The notes beneath the pieces are model-generated. The model searched no databases and was not told the DNA's origin. It saw only the letters and a list, made by a program, of their open reading frames with translations. A program made the translations under genes and the position numbers. Shown one piece after another: positions 24,049 to 31,575 of a stretch of 34,124 nt of DNA. The stretch lies in assembly GCA_903900775.1 (NCBI GenBank), contig CAIUOD010000007.1:1-34124 (forward strand), read 5' to 3'. The first letter of the stretch is position 1. Each line of letters starts with the position of its first letter. The stretch is from Candidatus Adlerbacteria bacterium (GTDB lineage Bacteria; Patescibacteriota; Minisyncoccia; Phycocordibacterales; SBAW01).

Positions 24049-24621
24049 ATGGAAAGGAACGTTTTTGTGATTATGGGTCGTCCGGCTTCTGGCAAGGGGA
24101 CTCAGGCTGCACTACTTGCGCAAAAGATTCCTAACGCTCGCATAGTATCGTTGGGCAAAGAGTTTCGCTCATTAGTTGCGGGCGAGACACTGGTTGGAAA
24201 ACAGCTCAAAGTCGATCTTGAGGCTGGCAAGTTGTCACCGAGCTGGCTCGCAGAATATACTTGCGAAAAAGTGCTTTTTTCGATTGGAGAAAACGACAAG
24301 GTGGTATTTGATAGCGGATGCCGCATTAAACGGGAAGCGGAGCTCTTCGACGAAATCTGCCAGTGGCTTGGGCTCCCATATGTCGTCGTATACATTGACG
24401 TAAGTGAAGAGGAGGTAACCCGACGTATTATTGAAAGGAAAAAAATCGAGGGAAGAGCCGATGATGCGGAATCCTCTATCGGGAAACGGATTAGTGAATT
24501 CAATACCAAGACGACACTCTCGATAGACTTTTTTAAATCGAAGAACAACTTACTAATCGTGAATGGAGAACAGCCGATGGATAAAGTGCATCAAGATGTG
24601 CTTAAAGTGCTGGGCCTATAA
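24049..24621 (+). CDS. Adenylate-kinase-family protein, divergent paralogue
   Basis: 190 residues. P-loop GRPASGKGTQ at 10-19; DSGCRIKREAE at 88-98 stands where adenylate kinases have DGFPRTxxQA; RADDAESSIGKRISEF at 136-151 resembles the C-terminal RxDD...R motif. The LID insert is short. The change of the DGFPRT motif suggests a different monophosphate substrate or loss of AMP binding. It starts 3 nt after secY, the usual place of adk, but is more A/T-rich than secY or the next kinase gene. Phosphotransfer activity is likely, substrate uncertain. Confidence 0.75.
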   Translation: MERNVFVIMGRPASGKGTQAALLAQKIPNARIVSLGKEFRSLVAGETLVGKQLKVDLEAGKLSPSWLAEYTCEKVLFSIGENDKVVFDSGCRIKREAELFDEICQWLGLPYVVVYIDVSEEEVTRRIIERKKIEGRADDAESSIGKRISEFNTKTTLSIDFFKSKNNLLIVNGEQPMDKVHQDVLKVLGL

Positions 24622-24674
24622 TTTTGAGCCGCTAGTTTGCCTTTTTACTCATAAAACGTTATCATTAAGTAGTT

Positions 24675-25262
24675 GTGGAACAATTGACCGTCATCTTTTT
24701 GGGGCCGCAGGGCAGCGGTAAGGGCACACAGGTTGACCTCCTTTCCACCCACTTAAAACAAATGGACACGCGCCCGGTGGGCGTTTTCAGCATGGGTAAA
24801 ACGCTGCGCGACTTTTGCGCAAAGGAGGGCTACTCGCAAAAATTGGTACGCAACTCACTCGAGCACGGTGAGATGCAGCCAGATTTTCTCGTCACGACCC
24901 TGCTGGGGAACTTTTTGACCGAGCACGTGGTCGGCAGCCAACACCTCATCACCGATGGCTTCCCGCGCACCATAACCCAGGCCAAAGACTTCGACAGCAT
25001 CACTGCGTTTTATGGTTTGACGCGCCCTAAGGTCGTGTACCTGCGCCTTGATGAAAACACTTCGGTGGAGCGTCTCACCAAGCGCGGCCGCGAAGACGAC
25101 AACGAAGCCGCTATCCGCCATCGCCTCAATTGGTATCGCGAACAGGTTGTGCCAGCACTGCAATACTTCCGCGAGAGCCCGCTGTACGAAGTCTGTGAGA
25201 TAGATGGCAACCAATCAATCGAGAAGGTCCACGCCGACATTGTGGCGGCGCTCACGCAGTAG
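24675..25262 (+). CDS. adk: Adenylate kinase
   Basis: 195 residues. P-loop GPQGSGKGTQ (10-19), the canonical DGFPRT (94-99), and RGREDDNEAAIRHRL (137-151) with a short LID lacking zinc Cys. Interconverts ATP + AMP and 2 ADP. The start is GTG at 24675; a possible -10 TATCAT at 24660-24665 gives almost no leader. A second adk-family gene lies immediately upstream. Probably leads an adk-pyrH-map unit with 3- to -4-nt junctions. Confidence 0.9.
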   Translation: MEQLTVIFLGPQGSGKGTQVDLLSTHLKQMDTRPVGVFSMGKTLRDFCAKEGYSQKLVRNSLEHGEMQPDFLVTTLLGNFLTEHVVGSQHLITDGFPRTITQAKDFDSITAFYGLTRPKVVYLRLDENTSVERLTKRGREDDNEAAIRHRLNWYREQVVPALQYFRESPLYEVCEIDGNQSIEKVHADIVAALTQ

Positions 25263-25265
25263 ATT

Positions 25266-25958
25266 ATGAAAGAGGGGAGCGAGACACACATACTTTCGCT
25301 CGGCGGATCGCTTTTATTCCAAGGGCAAGAGCTCGACACCACATTCATTAATAGTTTTGTGGCGTGCATTAAAGCAGAGGTGGCGCGCGGTATGCGTTTT
25401 ATCATCGTAGTGGGCGGCGGCTATCCGTCGAGGATGTATCAACGCGCGCTCACGGAGCTTGGCGCGAAGGACTCCGAAGATCTCGACTGGATTGGCATCT
25501 ATTCTTGCCGTCTCAACGCACAACTGCTGCGCTTATTGTTAAAAGAATGCGCGCACCCCGAACTTATCCGCGAGCCCGGCCAGGTGGCAGGGATTACCGC
25601 GCCGGTCGCTTTTGCCGGCGGCATCAAGCCGGGCGCGAGCAGTGATTACGTTGCGGTGACGCTCGCCCGTGCCGCCCAGGCAAAAATAGTCGTTAATATC
25701 ACCAACACCTCGCATGTATTTGATAAAGATCCGGCAAAAAACCCGGATGCACGCGCCTTTGAGACTCTGACCTGGGACCAATACCGCACCCTCATCCCCG
25801 CCACCTGGACCCCGGGGCTCCATTCGCCGTTTGACCCGGGAGCCGCGGCACTGGCCGAGGAGAGCGGCATCGAGGTATATGTGGTGGGGAAGGAGGCCGA
25901 GAACATACAGCGGCTTCTCGCGGGCGAAGAACACGTCGGGACCAGAATCCACGCATGA
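25266..25958 (+). CDS. pyrH: Archaeal-type UMP kinase (amino-acid kinase fold)
   Basis: 230 residues. SLGGSLLF at 11-18, VVGGGYPSRMY, GGIKPGASSDYVAVTLAR, VNITNTSHVFDKDPAKNPDA and WTPGLHSPFDPGAA, the last two typical of the archaeal UMP kinase branch rather than E. coli PyrH. Makes UDP from UMP. The stop overlaps the map start by 4 nt (ATGA). Uridylate kinase is the best call; another carbamate/amino-acid kinase is less likely. Confidence 0.82.
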   Translation: MKEGSETHILSLGGSLLFQGQELDTTFINSFVACIKAEVARGMRFIIVVGGGYPSRMYQRALTELGAKDSEDLDWIGIYSCRLNAQLLRLLLKECAHPELIREPGQVAGITAPVAFAGGIKPGASSDYVAVTLARAAQAKIVVNITNTSHVFDKDPAKNPDARAFETLTWDQYRTLIPATWTPGLHSPFDPGAAALAEESGIEVYVVGKEAENIQRLLAGEEHVGTRIHA

Positions 25959-26719
25959 TAGCGAAAACCGAAAAAGAAATAGTTGGCTTGCGCGAGGCGG
26001 GTAAACGTATGGCGGCCGTGGTGGCCGAGGTTTTAGCGCGGGTGGCATCTGGTGTCTCCTCCTGGGAGCTTGAAGAGGTGGCGCGTACCACCACCAAGCG
26101 TTTGGGGAGCGAGCCGGTATATCTCGGCTATAAAGACAGCCCGAGAGACACACCTTATCCGACCGCGCTGTGCATCTCGATCGACGACGAGATAGCCCAC
26201 AGCCCGGCCCGCCCCGACAAAATGCTCAAGCCCGGTAGCGTCGTCTCGATTGACTTTGGCCTCTCGTATCAGGGATTTTTTATGGACACGGCCCACACGC
26301 TCGGTGTGGGCCAAATAGATGCCAAGGCGCAAAATCTTATAACAGGGACACGCGAAGCGCTCCCGGCAGGCATCGCAGCCGCCCAGGTGGGCGGCCACTT
26401 GGGCGACATCGGTGCGGCGGTTGAGGCGATCGCCAAAAAATATAAATTGGGGATTGTGAAAGATCTGCGAGGCCACGGCGTTGGTGCCGCGGTGCACGAG
26501 GACCCACTGGTGCCTAACTTCGGCCGGGCAGGGAAGGGCATGCTTATCCCCGAAGGGTTGGTTATCGCTATTGAGCCGATTTTTGCCGAGGGCTCGGGCG
26601 CGCTTATCGACCAAGGCGACGGGTTTACTTACTCGACCCGCGACCACTCTCGTGCCGCGCACTTCGAACACACAGTGCTTATAACCAAAAACGGGCCCGA
26701 GATTTTAACCGCTTTATAA
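25955..26719 (+). CDS. map: Methionine aminopeptidase, type I
   Basis: 254 residues. All five metal ligands are visible: Asp100 (SIDFG), Asp111 (MDTAH), His174 (RGHGVG), Glu207 (IEPIF) and Glu238 (FEHTV), plus the substrate-side His82. Removes the initiator Met from new proteins. It is in the classical place downstream of secY-adk, here with pyrH between. Confidence 0.95.
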   Translation: MIAKTEKEIVGLREAGKRMAAVVAEVLARVASGVSSWELEEVARTTTKRLGSEPVYLGYKDSPRDTPYPTALCISIDDEIAHSPARPDKMLKPGSVVSIDFGLSYQGFFMDTAHTLGVGQIDAKAQNLITGTREALPAGIAAAQVGGHLGDIGAAVEAIAKKYKLGIVKDLRGHGVGAAVHEDPLVPNFGRAGKGMLIPEGLVIAIEPIFAEGSGALIDQGDGFTYSTRDHSRAAHFEHTVLITKNGPEILTAL

Positions 26720-26735
26720 AAACTTTTAAATATTG

Positions 26736-26748
26736 TATAGTGCCGCCA
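26736..26748 (+). promoter_or_regulatory. Leaderless promoter of ndk
   Basis: TATAGT (26736-26741) is followed by six bases and then the ATG at 26748, so transcription should begin at or next to the A of the start codon. Confidence 0.6.
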
Positions 26749-27341
26749 TGCAACTCCCTAAAGAAGAAAAGACGTTCGTGATGGTCAAGCCCGACGGCGT
26801 GCAAAAAGGCCTTATCGGCGAAATTATCAAGCGCTTTGAACAGCGTGATCTTAAGATTGTGGCGCTTCAGATGTTCCAGGCCTCTTTAGAAGAGGTCGAC
26901 GGACATTATCCCAAGGACGAAAAGTGGATTCGCCGCCTCGGCGAGAAGACACTGGCGACCTACGAAAAATCCGGCCGGAACATTGACGACGTTGAGAAAG
27001 ACTTTGGCACGACTGATCTCGCTAAAGTGGGCGTGACGGTGCGCGGCTGGCTTATCACCTATGTGGCCTCTTCGCCGATGGTTAAAATGGTCGTCCAGGG
27101 CGTGCATGCGGTTGATATGGTGCGCAAACTAGTCGGCCCGACGATGCCCTCGCTTGCCGAGGTAGGCACCATCCGCGGCGATTACTCGACCGACTCGGCC
27201 ATCAGCGCCAATGTCGAGAAGCGCGCAGTCTTTAACCTCGCCCACGCCTCCGAGACGCCCGAAGAAGCCGCGCATGAAATCGAATACTGGTTTGGTAAAC
27301 AACCAATCTTCACCTACAAGCGCTTCGGGGTGGACGCGTAA
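26748..27341 (+). CDS. ndk: Nucleoside diphosphate kinase, long form
   Basis: 197 residues, versus about 140-150 for typical NDKs. KTFVMVKPDGVQKGLIGEIIKRFE at the N-terminus, GPTMPSLAEVGTIRGDY, and the catalytic His166 in NLAHASETPEEAAHEI. An insert of some 45 residues (about 57-100) containing WIRRLGEKTLATYEKSG replaces the short Kpn-proximal loop. Equalises NTP/NDP pools; it complements the adk and pyrH genes upstream. I chose the ATG at 26748 over an upstream start at 26733 because the -10 lies between them. Confidence 0.92.
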   Translation: MQLPKEEKTFVMVKPDGVQKGLIGEIIKRFEQRDLKIVALQMFQASLEEVDGHYPKDEKWIRRLGEKTLATYEKSGRNIDDVEKDFGTTDLAKVGVTVRGWLITYVASSPMVKMVVQGVHAVDMVRKLVGPTMPSLAEVGTIRGDYSTDSAISANVEKRAVFNLAHASETPEEAAHEIEYWFGKQPIFTYKRFGVDA

Positions 27342-27365
27342 AGGACAACGTGCACCTTTTGAGTT

Positions 27366-27374
27366 TGGTATACT
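27366..27374 (+). promoter_or_regulatory. Promoter of the predicted 27381 RNA
   Basis: TGGTATACT, an extended -10 (TG-G-TATACT) with five of six consensus bases in the hexamer at 27369-27374. No clear -35. Confidence 0.5.
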
Positions 27375-27380
27375 AAAAGG

Positions 27381-27534
27381 GGACATCGGGGGCAAATGTC
27401 CTTAAGTGAATCTACCGGGAGTTCGATGTTGTGCGGTCGTAAAGGCCGCGCACAGAACACCCACTTATACCTAGGTAGACACTTGCTTCCGAAGTCCACC
27501 AGAGAACCCCGCTACAAAGGCGGGGCTTTCTGTT
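27381..27534 (+). ncRNA. Candidate small structured RNA, about 150 nt
   Basis: The 205-nt gap between ndk and the beta-CASP gene has a promoter at one end and a terminator at the other but no gene. A 5' hairpin GGACAT...ATGTCC precedes a rod: AAGTG-AA-TCTACC pairs with GGTAGA-CACTT (near 27402-27414 and 27474-27484), enclosing TGTT-GTGCG / CGCAC-AG-AACA with a GTAAA loop. The rod with internal bulges is loosely like 6S RNA, but I cannot identify the family; no SRP signature is present. Confidence 0.45.
27507..27534 (+). terminator. Intrinsic terminator of the 27381 RNA
   Basis: Stem CCCCGC-TACAAAG-GCGGGG followed by CTTTCTGTT. It runs directly into the -10 of the next gene. Confidence 0.65.
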
Positions 27535-27546
27535 ACACTAGGCCTC
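27531..27546 (+). promoter_or_regulatory. Leaderless promoter of the beta-CASP gene
   Basis: TGTTACACT (TG-T-TACACT) ends 7 nt before the ATG at 27547. It overlaps the preceding terminator's T-rich tail. Confidence 0.55.
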
Positions 27547-28947
27547 ATGCAATCAACGATTTATTTCTACGGCGGGGCCGGCTCGGTGACGGGTGCAAAT
27601 TTTTTACTTGAAGCGGGCGACCCCGACGCTTCGGTCGGGGCAGGCAAGAAATTTTTAATCGACTGCGGACTTGAGCAGGGGATGGGGAGCGAGGATGTCA
27701 ATTGGGCGCCCTTTGCCTATGAGCCGAGCGATATCGAGGCGCTCGTGGTAACTCACGCCCACATCGACCATATTGGCCGCATCCCGCTGTTAGTGAAGCG
27801 CGGCTTCAAGGGCGCTATCATCTCAACCGAGGCGACCTTGGGTCTGGTGGAGCCCATGCTCGAAGACGCGATGGGGCTCATGCGCGCCGATGCTAAACGT
27901 CATGGGCGCGAGGAGCTCTATAACGAAGATGATATCGCCGCCGCGCTCAAGCTCTGGCGAGGCGTCTCGTATCATAAGCCGCAAGAACTAGCAGGGGTCA
28001 CACTGGAACTCCTCGATTCAGGGCACATTTTGGGTTCTGCTATGGCCAAGTTTTCTCGGGCTGATCACTCGGTCGTCTTCACTGGCGACCTCGGCGGTGG
28101 AAACTCGCCGTTCTTGCCGCCCTGCGAGAGCCCGGCAGGCATCGACTACCTCGTCATGGAAAGCGTCTACGGCGACCGGATGCGGCCGGACGACCACAAC
28201 CGACTTGAAGAACTTGAGAACCTTATCGAAGACACCGCGACACGTGGCGGGACTTTACTGGTCTCTGCCTTCTCGGCCGAGCGCACCCAAGACCTACTCT
28301 TTGATATCCGCGGCCTTATGATGACCAAACGTGTGCCGAGCGTGCCGGTCTACCTCGATTCACCCCTGGCCGAGAAAATCACGGCCGCCTATTTACGCTA
28401 CCCAGACTACTTTGCTCCTGCGATAGCCGAGCGCTTGAAAACAGGGGAGGATATTTTCTCCTTCCCCGAGCTGCATATCGTGAAGGACGCGCATGAATCT
28501 GCTGGTATCCTCGCACATGAAGGCGCCAAAATCCTCCTGGCAGGCTCGGGCATGAGCCAGGGCGGGCGCGTGCTCGCCCACGAGAGGGAAGTTCTGCCTG
28601 ACCCCAAATCAACCCTGCTTATCTCAGGCTACCAGGCGGCTGGGTCCCTCGGGCGGCGGCTGGTCGATGGCGAAAAGAAAGTGCGGATACAGGGCGAGGA
28701 GGTTGCGGTCAACTGTCGTGTGGAGCATATCTATGGCTACTCGGCACACATGCAGGGCGAGCAACTACTGGAGTTCGTCAACAAAATTGCTATTTTACCT
28801 TCTGGCGAACGCGCAGCGCTTAAAGAAGCCTTTGTGGTAATGGGAGAACCGGCGGCGGCGGGCTTTTTAGCCCAAAGAATTCGTGACTATCTGGGCGTAC
28901 GCGCCACGACGCCCGAGGCCGGGGCGAAAGCAATAATAAATTTCTAA
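27547..28947 (+). CDS. Beta-CASP metallo-beta-lactamase RNase-like protein (COG1236/CPSF73-like)
   Basis: 466 residues. MBL domain with HAHIDH (the HxHxDH motif, residues 70-75), the DSGHILGSAM segment and FTGDLGG; beta-CASP part with YLDSPLAEKITAAYL, GSGMSQGGR and SGYQAAGSLGRRL, and a C-terminal HIYGYSAHMQGEQLLEFV motif. Members of this group cut RNA endo- or exonucleolytically (archaeal aCPSF, bacterial TTHA0252-like). Likely an RNA-processing or mRNA-decay enzyme in the cytoplasm. It is single-gene and predicted leaderless. Confidence 0.88.
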   Translation: MQSTIYFYGGAGSVTGANFLLEAGDPDASVGAGKKFLIDCGLEQGMGSEDVNWAPFAYEPSDIEALVVTHAHIDHIGRIPLLVKRGFKGAIISTEATLGLVEPMLEDAMGLMRADAKRHGREELYNEDDIAAALKLWRGVSYHKPQELAGVTLELLDSGHILGSAMAKFSRADHSVVFTGDLGGGNSPFLPPCESPAGIDYLVMESVYGDRMRPDDHNRLEELENLIEDTATRGGTLLVSAFSAERTQDLLFDIRGLMMTKRVPSVPVYLDSPLAEKITAAYLRYPDYFAPAIAERLKTGEDIFSFPELHIVKDAHESAGILAHEGAKILLAGSGMSQGGRVLAHEREVLPDPKSTLLISGYQAAGSLGRRLVDGEKKVRIQGEEVAVNCRVEHIYGYSAHMQGEQLLEFVNKIAILPSGERAALKEAFVVMGEPAAAGFLAQRIRDYLGVRATTPEAGAKAIINF

Positions 28948-28956
28948 TGCTAAAAT
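28948..28956 (+). promoter_or_regulatory. Leaderless promoter of the SLOG-type gene
   Basis: ATGCTAAAAT: TG-C-TAAAAT, with the hexamer at 28951-28956, seven bases before the ATG at 28964. Confidence 0.55.
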
Positions 28957-28963
28957 AGCTTTC

Positions 28964-29587
28964 ATGGATGAAATCAAAAAAGACGCGGCCCACGGTCATC
29001 TGCAGATAAAGCTTGGTGTCTCCGGCGCGGCCGAGACCGGCCACTGCGGGGTCGACGCGTATGACAAGGGCCTCGAACTCGGCCGCCAAATTGCCAAACA
29101 CGGTGCCATGCTGGTGACCGGCGCCACGACCGGCTTCCCGATGTGGGCGGCCATGGGGGCGGTTGAGGCGGGCGGCTTCTCGTTGGGGTTCTCACCCGCC
29201 ACTGGTGAGAAAGAGCATGTCGAGAAATACAACCTGCCTCTGGAATATATGGACGCTATCGTCTACACCGGCTTTGGTTACCCGGGGCGAGATCTCATCT
29301 TTACTAACTCGTGCGACGGGATGCTCTTTGGTTGTGGTCGCATCGGCACTATCCACGAGTTCATGGTCGCGTTTGAAAATCAAAAACCTATCGGTATTTT
29401 TGAGGCCGATTGGGAAACCGACGAGGTATTTAAAAATATTTTAGACAAAGGCCATCGGCCTAACGACAAAATCGTCTTCGACACCGACCCCACGGCCCTG
29501 GTCGAGCGCGTCATCGAGCTCGTCCAAAAAGACCGAATCAACCGCGCCTCCTTTAGGTTTGAGGCATCAGAAGTGGCAGGCAAATAA
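28964..29587 (+). CDS. SLOG/LOG-family Rossmann protein (TIGR00725-like)
   Basis: 207 residues. LGVSGAAETGHCG at the N-terminus, VTGATTGFPMWAAMGAVEAGG, and GCGRIGTIHEF at about 123-133, which matches the GGGxGTxxE nucleotide-binding signature of LOG/molybdenum-cofactor-carrier-like proteins with the second Gly replaced by Cys. Family members bind or hydrolyse nucleotide derivatives; the substrate here cannot be read from sequence. It ends 14 nt from the convergent gamma-glutamylcyclotransferase gene, with no terminator visible. Confidence 0.72.
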   Translation: MDEIKKDAAHGHLQIKLGVSGAAETGHCGVDAYDKGLELGRQIAKHGAMLVTGATTGFPMWAAMGAVEAGGFSLGFSPATGEKEHVEKYNLPLEYMDAIVYTGFGYPGRDLIFTNSCDGMLFGCGRIGTIHEFMVAFENQKPIGIFEADWETDEVFKNILDKGHRPNDKIVFDTDPTALVERVIELVQKDRINRASFRFEASEVAGK

Positions 29588-29601
29588 GAGTAATTTTTAA
29601 A

Positions 29602-30078
29602 TCATTCGAGAGCTGCGTTTGCGTATACCGGCGTTTTTGTATCTTCCTTTATCTCATTTTCAATGATTGTCTCCGCCAGCCATTGCTGTCGATCTGTCGA
29701 AGACTTCCCCAACAAACACGTTAATAAATAGCTACGAGGAATTTGTAAATTTGGATAGGATCTGTCTGGAGCTATAAAAGTATACGTGTTTCTTCTTTTC
29801 CTTCGTTCCAGACTATTCGATATATCGACACAGCCATACCCCACTTCGCGCTTTTTGAGCTGTTGTAGTTCTTTATCGGTTACCGGGATAATGACCCCTT
29901 CGACCTTCTTTTCAGCTCGCGGAACAATGTTGAGGTAGAGATAACCATCAACTGGAGCATTGATTTTTCTCTGATAACCAAGTAGCCGCGCCGGTTCAAC
30001 AGCACGCTCGCCCGGCAGTGTTTTTCTAATACTCTTGGGGTTCATCAGCGACCCATATCCGAAGACGTATGATTTCAT
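29602..30078 (-). CDS. Gamma-glutamylcyclotransferase-like protein (AIG2/GGCT fold)
   Basis: 158 residues. YVFGYGSLMNP at 4-14 is the substrate-binding YGSL motif, and KKREVGY at 75-81 carries the catalytic Glu78 expected in the family's R-E-GY motif. These enzymes release 5-oxoproline from gamma-glutamyl amines or peptides. I chose the ATG at 30078 (MKSYVFGYG); the longer frame from 30156 crosses a perfect palindrome. It lies 78 nt downstream of a glutamate-cysteine-ligase-like gene on the same strand, which supports gamma-glutamyl chemistry. More A/T-rich than its partner. Confidence 0.82.
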   Translation of the reverse strand: MKSYVFGYGSLMNPKSIRKTLPGERAVEPARLLGYQRKINAPVDGYLYLNIVPRAEKKVEGVIIPVTDKELQQLKKREVGYGCVDISNSLERRKRRNTYTFIAPDRSYPNLQIPRSYLLTCLLGKSSTDRQQWLAETIIENEIKEDTKTPVYANAALE

Positions 30079-30106
30079 ATCATTAAGTAGTTTCTTATAA
30101 GATTCC

Positions 30107-30140
30107 TCCCCGAACGTCCCACTAGTGGGACGTTCGGGGA
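30107..30140. repeat. Perfect 34-nt palindrome
   Basis: Arms TCCCCGAACGTCCCACT and its exact reverse complement, centred on ACTAGT with no spacer. It lies between the ligase-like and cyclotransferase-like genes. It lacks a T-run, so it is not a standard terminator; a protein-binding site, a processing hairpin or a dispersed repeat are possible. Confidence 0.85.
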
Positions 30141-30156
30141 AGCGGGAACAACCCAA

Positions 30157-31038
30157 TCAGAGGTTCATCGTGTCGAGCACTTTTCGCAGTTGCCCCTCAA
30201 GCTTCGCGTCTTCGCGCCGGGGCAAGGGACGCACTTCGATGCAGAGTCGGTTGCCGTAGCGCTTCAGCCTGAAATACCACCATACCGAACGCAGAAAGAG
30301 CCGAATATCGAACTCGCCTGCTTCTGCATACGAGACCAACCGGCCATTTTGCACTACCTTGTGCCGAGACAGTTGGCCACAGTAATTGCGTAAGCTGTCG
30401 AATTGCAGCGGTCCGCCGTAGCGCAGAGAGTCATACCCGGCAAGCGAAGCCCGGATATATTCTTTCCAGACCGAATCCTGCGGATAATCGGCAAGAAAGG
30501 AGTCGATCGCACGTCCGAGCAGGTTCAAGCAGGGGATAGCCTGCCCAAGAGATATTTCGACTGTGTACTGCACGGCTGATATCGTCGCGAGCGGCGCCAG
30601 CGCCGCTCGCCCATCGAGCGCGAGCCATCTAGCGTCCCGCTCGTCGGGAATTACCAGCAAATCTTCTGCGGTTTCGAGTATCGGCGCAAAGTGTGGAGTA
30701 AGTCCTGCAGATTGCGCCGCCTCATACAACTGGCAGAGTGTGTCTTGAGCAATCCCAGCAACACTCGCCCGGGTTGCAGGACGTGTGGCGACCTCTATAT
30801 TTTGTCGCCCAAGCTCGTAGAGCAGCCGATTGCCGTCCTTGTCGGCTATTTCGGTTATCAAAGCTCCTTTTTGTTGGACTGTAGTCCATCCTTTTCGCAG
30901 CAGAACATGAAGCGTCTCTTGCGATTGAGCGAGCGATGCTGGCTCCTCTCCGCACCGGAACGACGTCTCAACTTCTGCGCCGACAGTCCGAGCGGGCTGA
31001 TTCAACCCACTTTGGAAATATTCGAGCAGTCTTTTCAC
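30157..31038 (-). CDS. Glutamate-cysteine-ligase-like (GCS2/carboxylate-amine ligase) protein
   Basis: 293 residues from the GTG at 31038. VGAEVETSF at 19-27 resembles the metal-binding VGxExE motif of GCS2 ligases, ELGRQNIEVATRPA at 75-88 the ExxxxxxVEvaT motif, and IEVRPLPRR at about 267-275 the C-terminal ExRxxP motif. Family members join Glu to an amine or to Cys using ATP. The start is chosen for the Shine-Dalgarno AAGGAGG five bases upstream, the only strong one in the window; an in-frame TTG at 31116 would read through a terminator hairpin. Substrate unknown. Confidence 0.72.
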   Translation of the reverse strand: MKRLLEYFQSGLNQPARTVGAEVETSFRCGEEPASLAQSQETLHVLLRKGWTTVQQKGALITEIADKDGNRLLYELGRQNIEVATRPATRASVAGIAQDTLCQLYEAAQSAGLTPHFAPILETAEDLLVIPDERDARWLALDGRAALAPLATISAVQYTVEISLGQAIPCLNLLGRAIDSFLADYPQDSVWKEYIRASLAGYDSLRYGGPLQFDSLRNYCGQLSRHKVVQNGRLVSYAEAGEFDIRLFLRSVWWYFRLKRYGNRLCIEVRPLPRREDAKLEGQLRKVLDTMNL

Positions 31039-31051
31039 GATATCCTCCTTC
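31039..31051 (-). promoter_or_regulatory. Strong Shine-Dalgarno deciding the ligase-like start
   Basis: On the minus strand, AAGGAGG followed by ATATC and GTG. It is exceptional here: the ribosomal genes in this window have none. Confidence 0.75.
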
Positions 31052-31074
31052 AAAGAACTAGGGTCTGGCTGATA

Positions 31075-31102
31075 CCAAAACCCCCTCTCGCATGAGAGGG
31101 GG
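31075..31102 (-). terminator. Intrinsic terminator, second of two after rplT
   Basis: Stem CCCCCTCTC-ATGC-GAGAGGGGG (minus strand) followed by TTTTGG. Confidence 0.75.
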
Positions 31103-31112
31103 TTGGTTTGAT

Positions 31113-31168
31113 ACAAAAATTAGCGCATCAACTCAATCCTCTCTCATGGAGAAGAGGGTATGATGCGC
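31113..31168 (-). terminator. Terminator of infC-rpmI-rplT, first of two
   Basis: Minus strand: GCGCATCA (31168-31161) pairs with TGATGCGC (31130-31123), enclosing CCTCTTCTCCATGAGAGAGG, and is followed by TAATTTTTG. Confidence 0.7.
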
Positions 31169-31197
31169 ACAAGAATTGATTATGATTTTTTGCATGA

Positions 31198-31569
31198 TTA
31201 CGAAGCCTTTTTGACAATCTGCGCGAAGGTTGCGGGTTTTAATTGTGCCAGCTCGGCGAGCATTTTGCGGTTGATGAGAATTTTCTGCTTGCCCAAGGCT
31301 CCGATAAGCTTGCTGTAGGAGAGTTTGCGGGCACCATTCTCGGCAGCAGGGAAGAGGGTCTCGAGCCCGGCGTTGATACGGACGCTCCAGAGCTTGCGGT
31401 AGTCGTTCTTTTTATCCTTGCGGTGGGCAAAAGCGTATTTACCCGCGTGGAAGATCGCCTCTTTGGCCTGGCGCTTTTTGGTCGAGCGGCCAAAGCGATA
31501 GCCCTTGGTCATTTTTAAGATGCCGTGGCGGCGCTTGAGCGATGTTACTCCTCCTTTTACTCGTGCCAT
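31198..31569 (-). CDS. rplT: 50S ribosomal protein L20 (bL20)
   Basis: 123 residues. MARVKGGVTSLKRRHGILKMTKGYRFGRS, then AFAHRKDKKNDYRKLWSVRINAG and the C-terminal LAELAQLKPATFAQIV. L20 is needed for early 50S assembly and represses its own operon in E. coli and B. subtilis. It is the last gene of infC-rpmI-rplT, 6 nt after rpmI. Confidence 0.96.
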   Translation of the reverse strand: MARVKGGVTSLKRRHGILKMTKGYRFGRSTKKRQAKEAIFHAGKYAFAHRKDKKNDYRKLWSVRINAGLETLFPAAENGARKLSYSKLIGALGKQKILINRKMLAELAQLKPATFAQIVKKAS

Positions 31570-31575
31570 GTTGGT

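Noticed and set aside
31036-31116. TTG at 31116 as the start of the ligase-like gene
   Set aside because: It would put the first codons inside the terminator hairpin of the rplT operon, whereas GTG at 31038 has a perfect Shine-Dalgarno.
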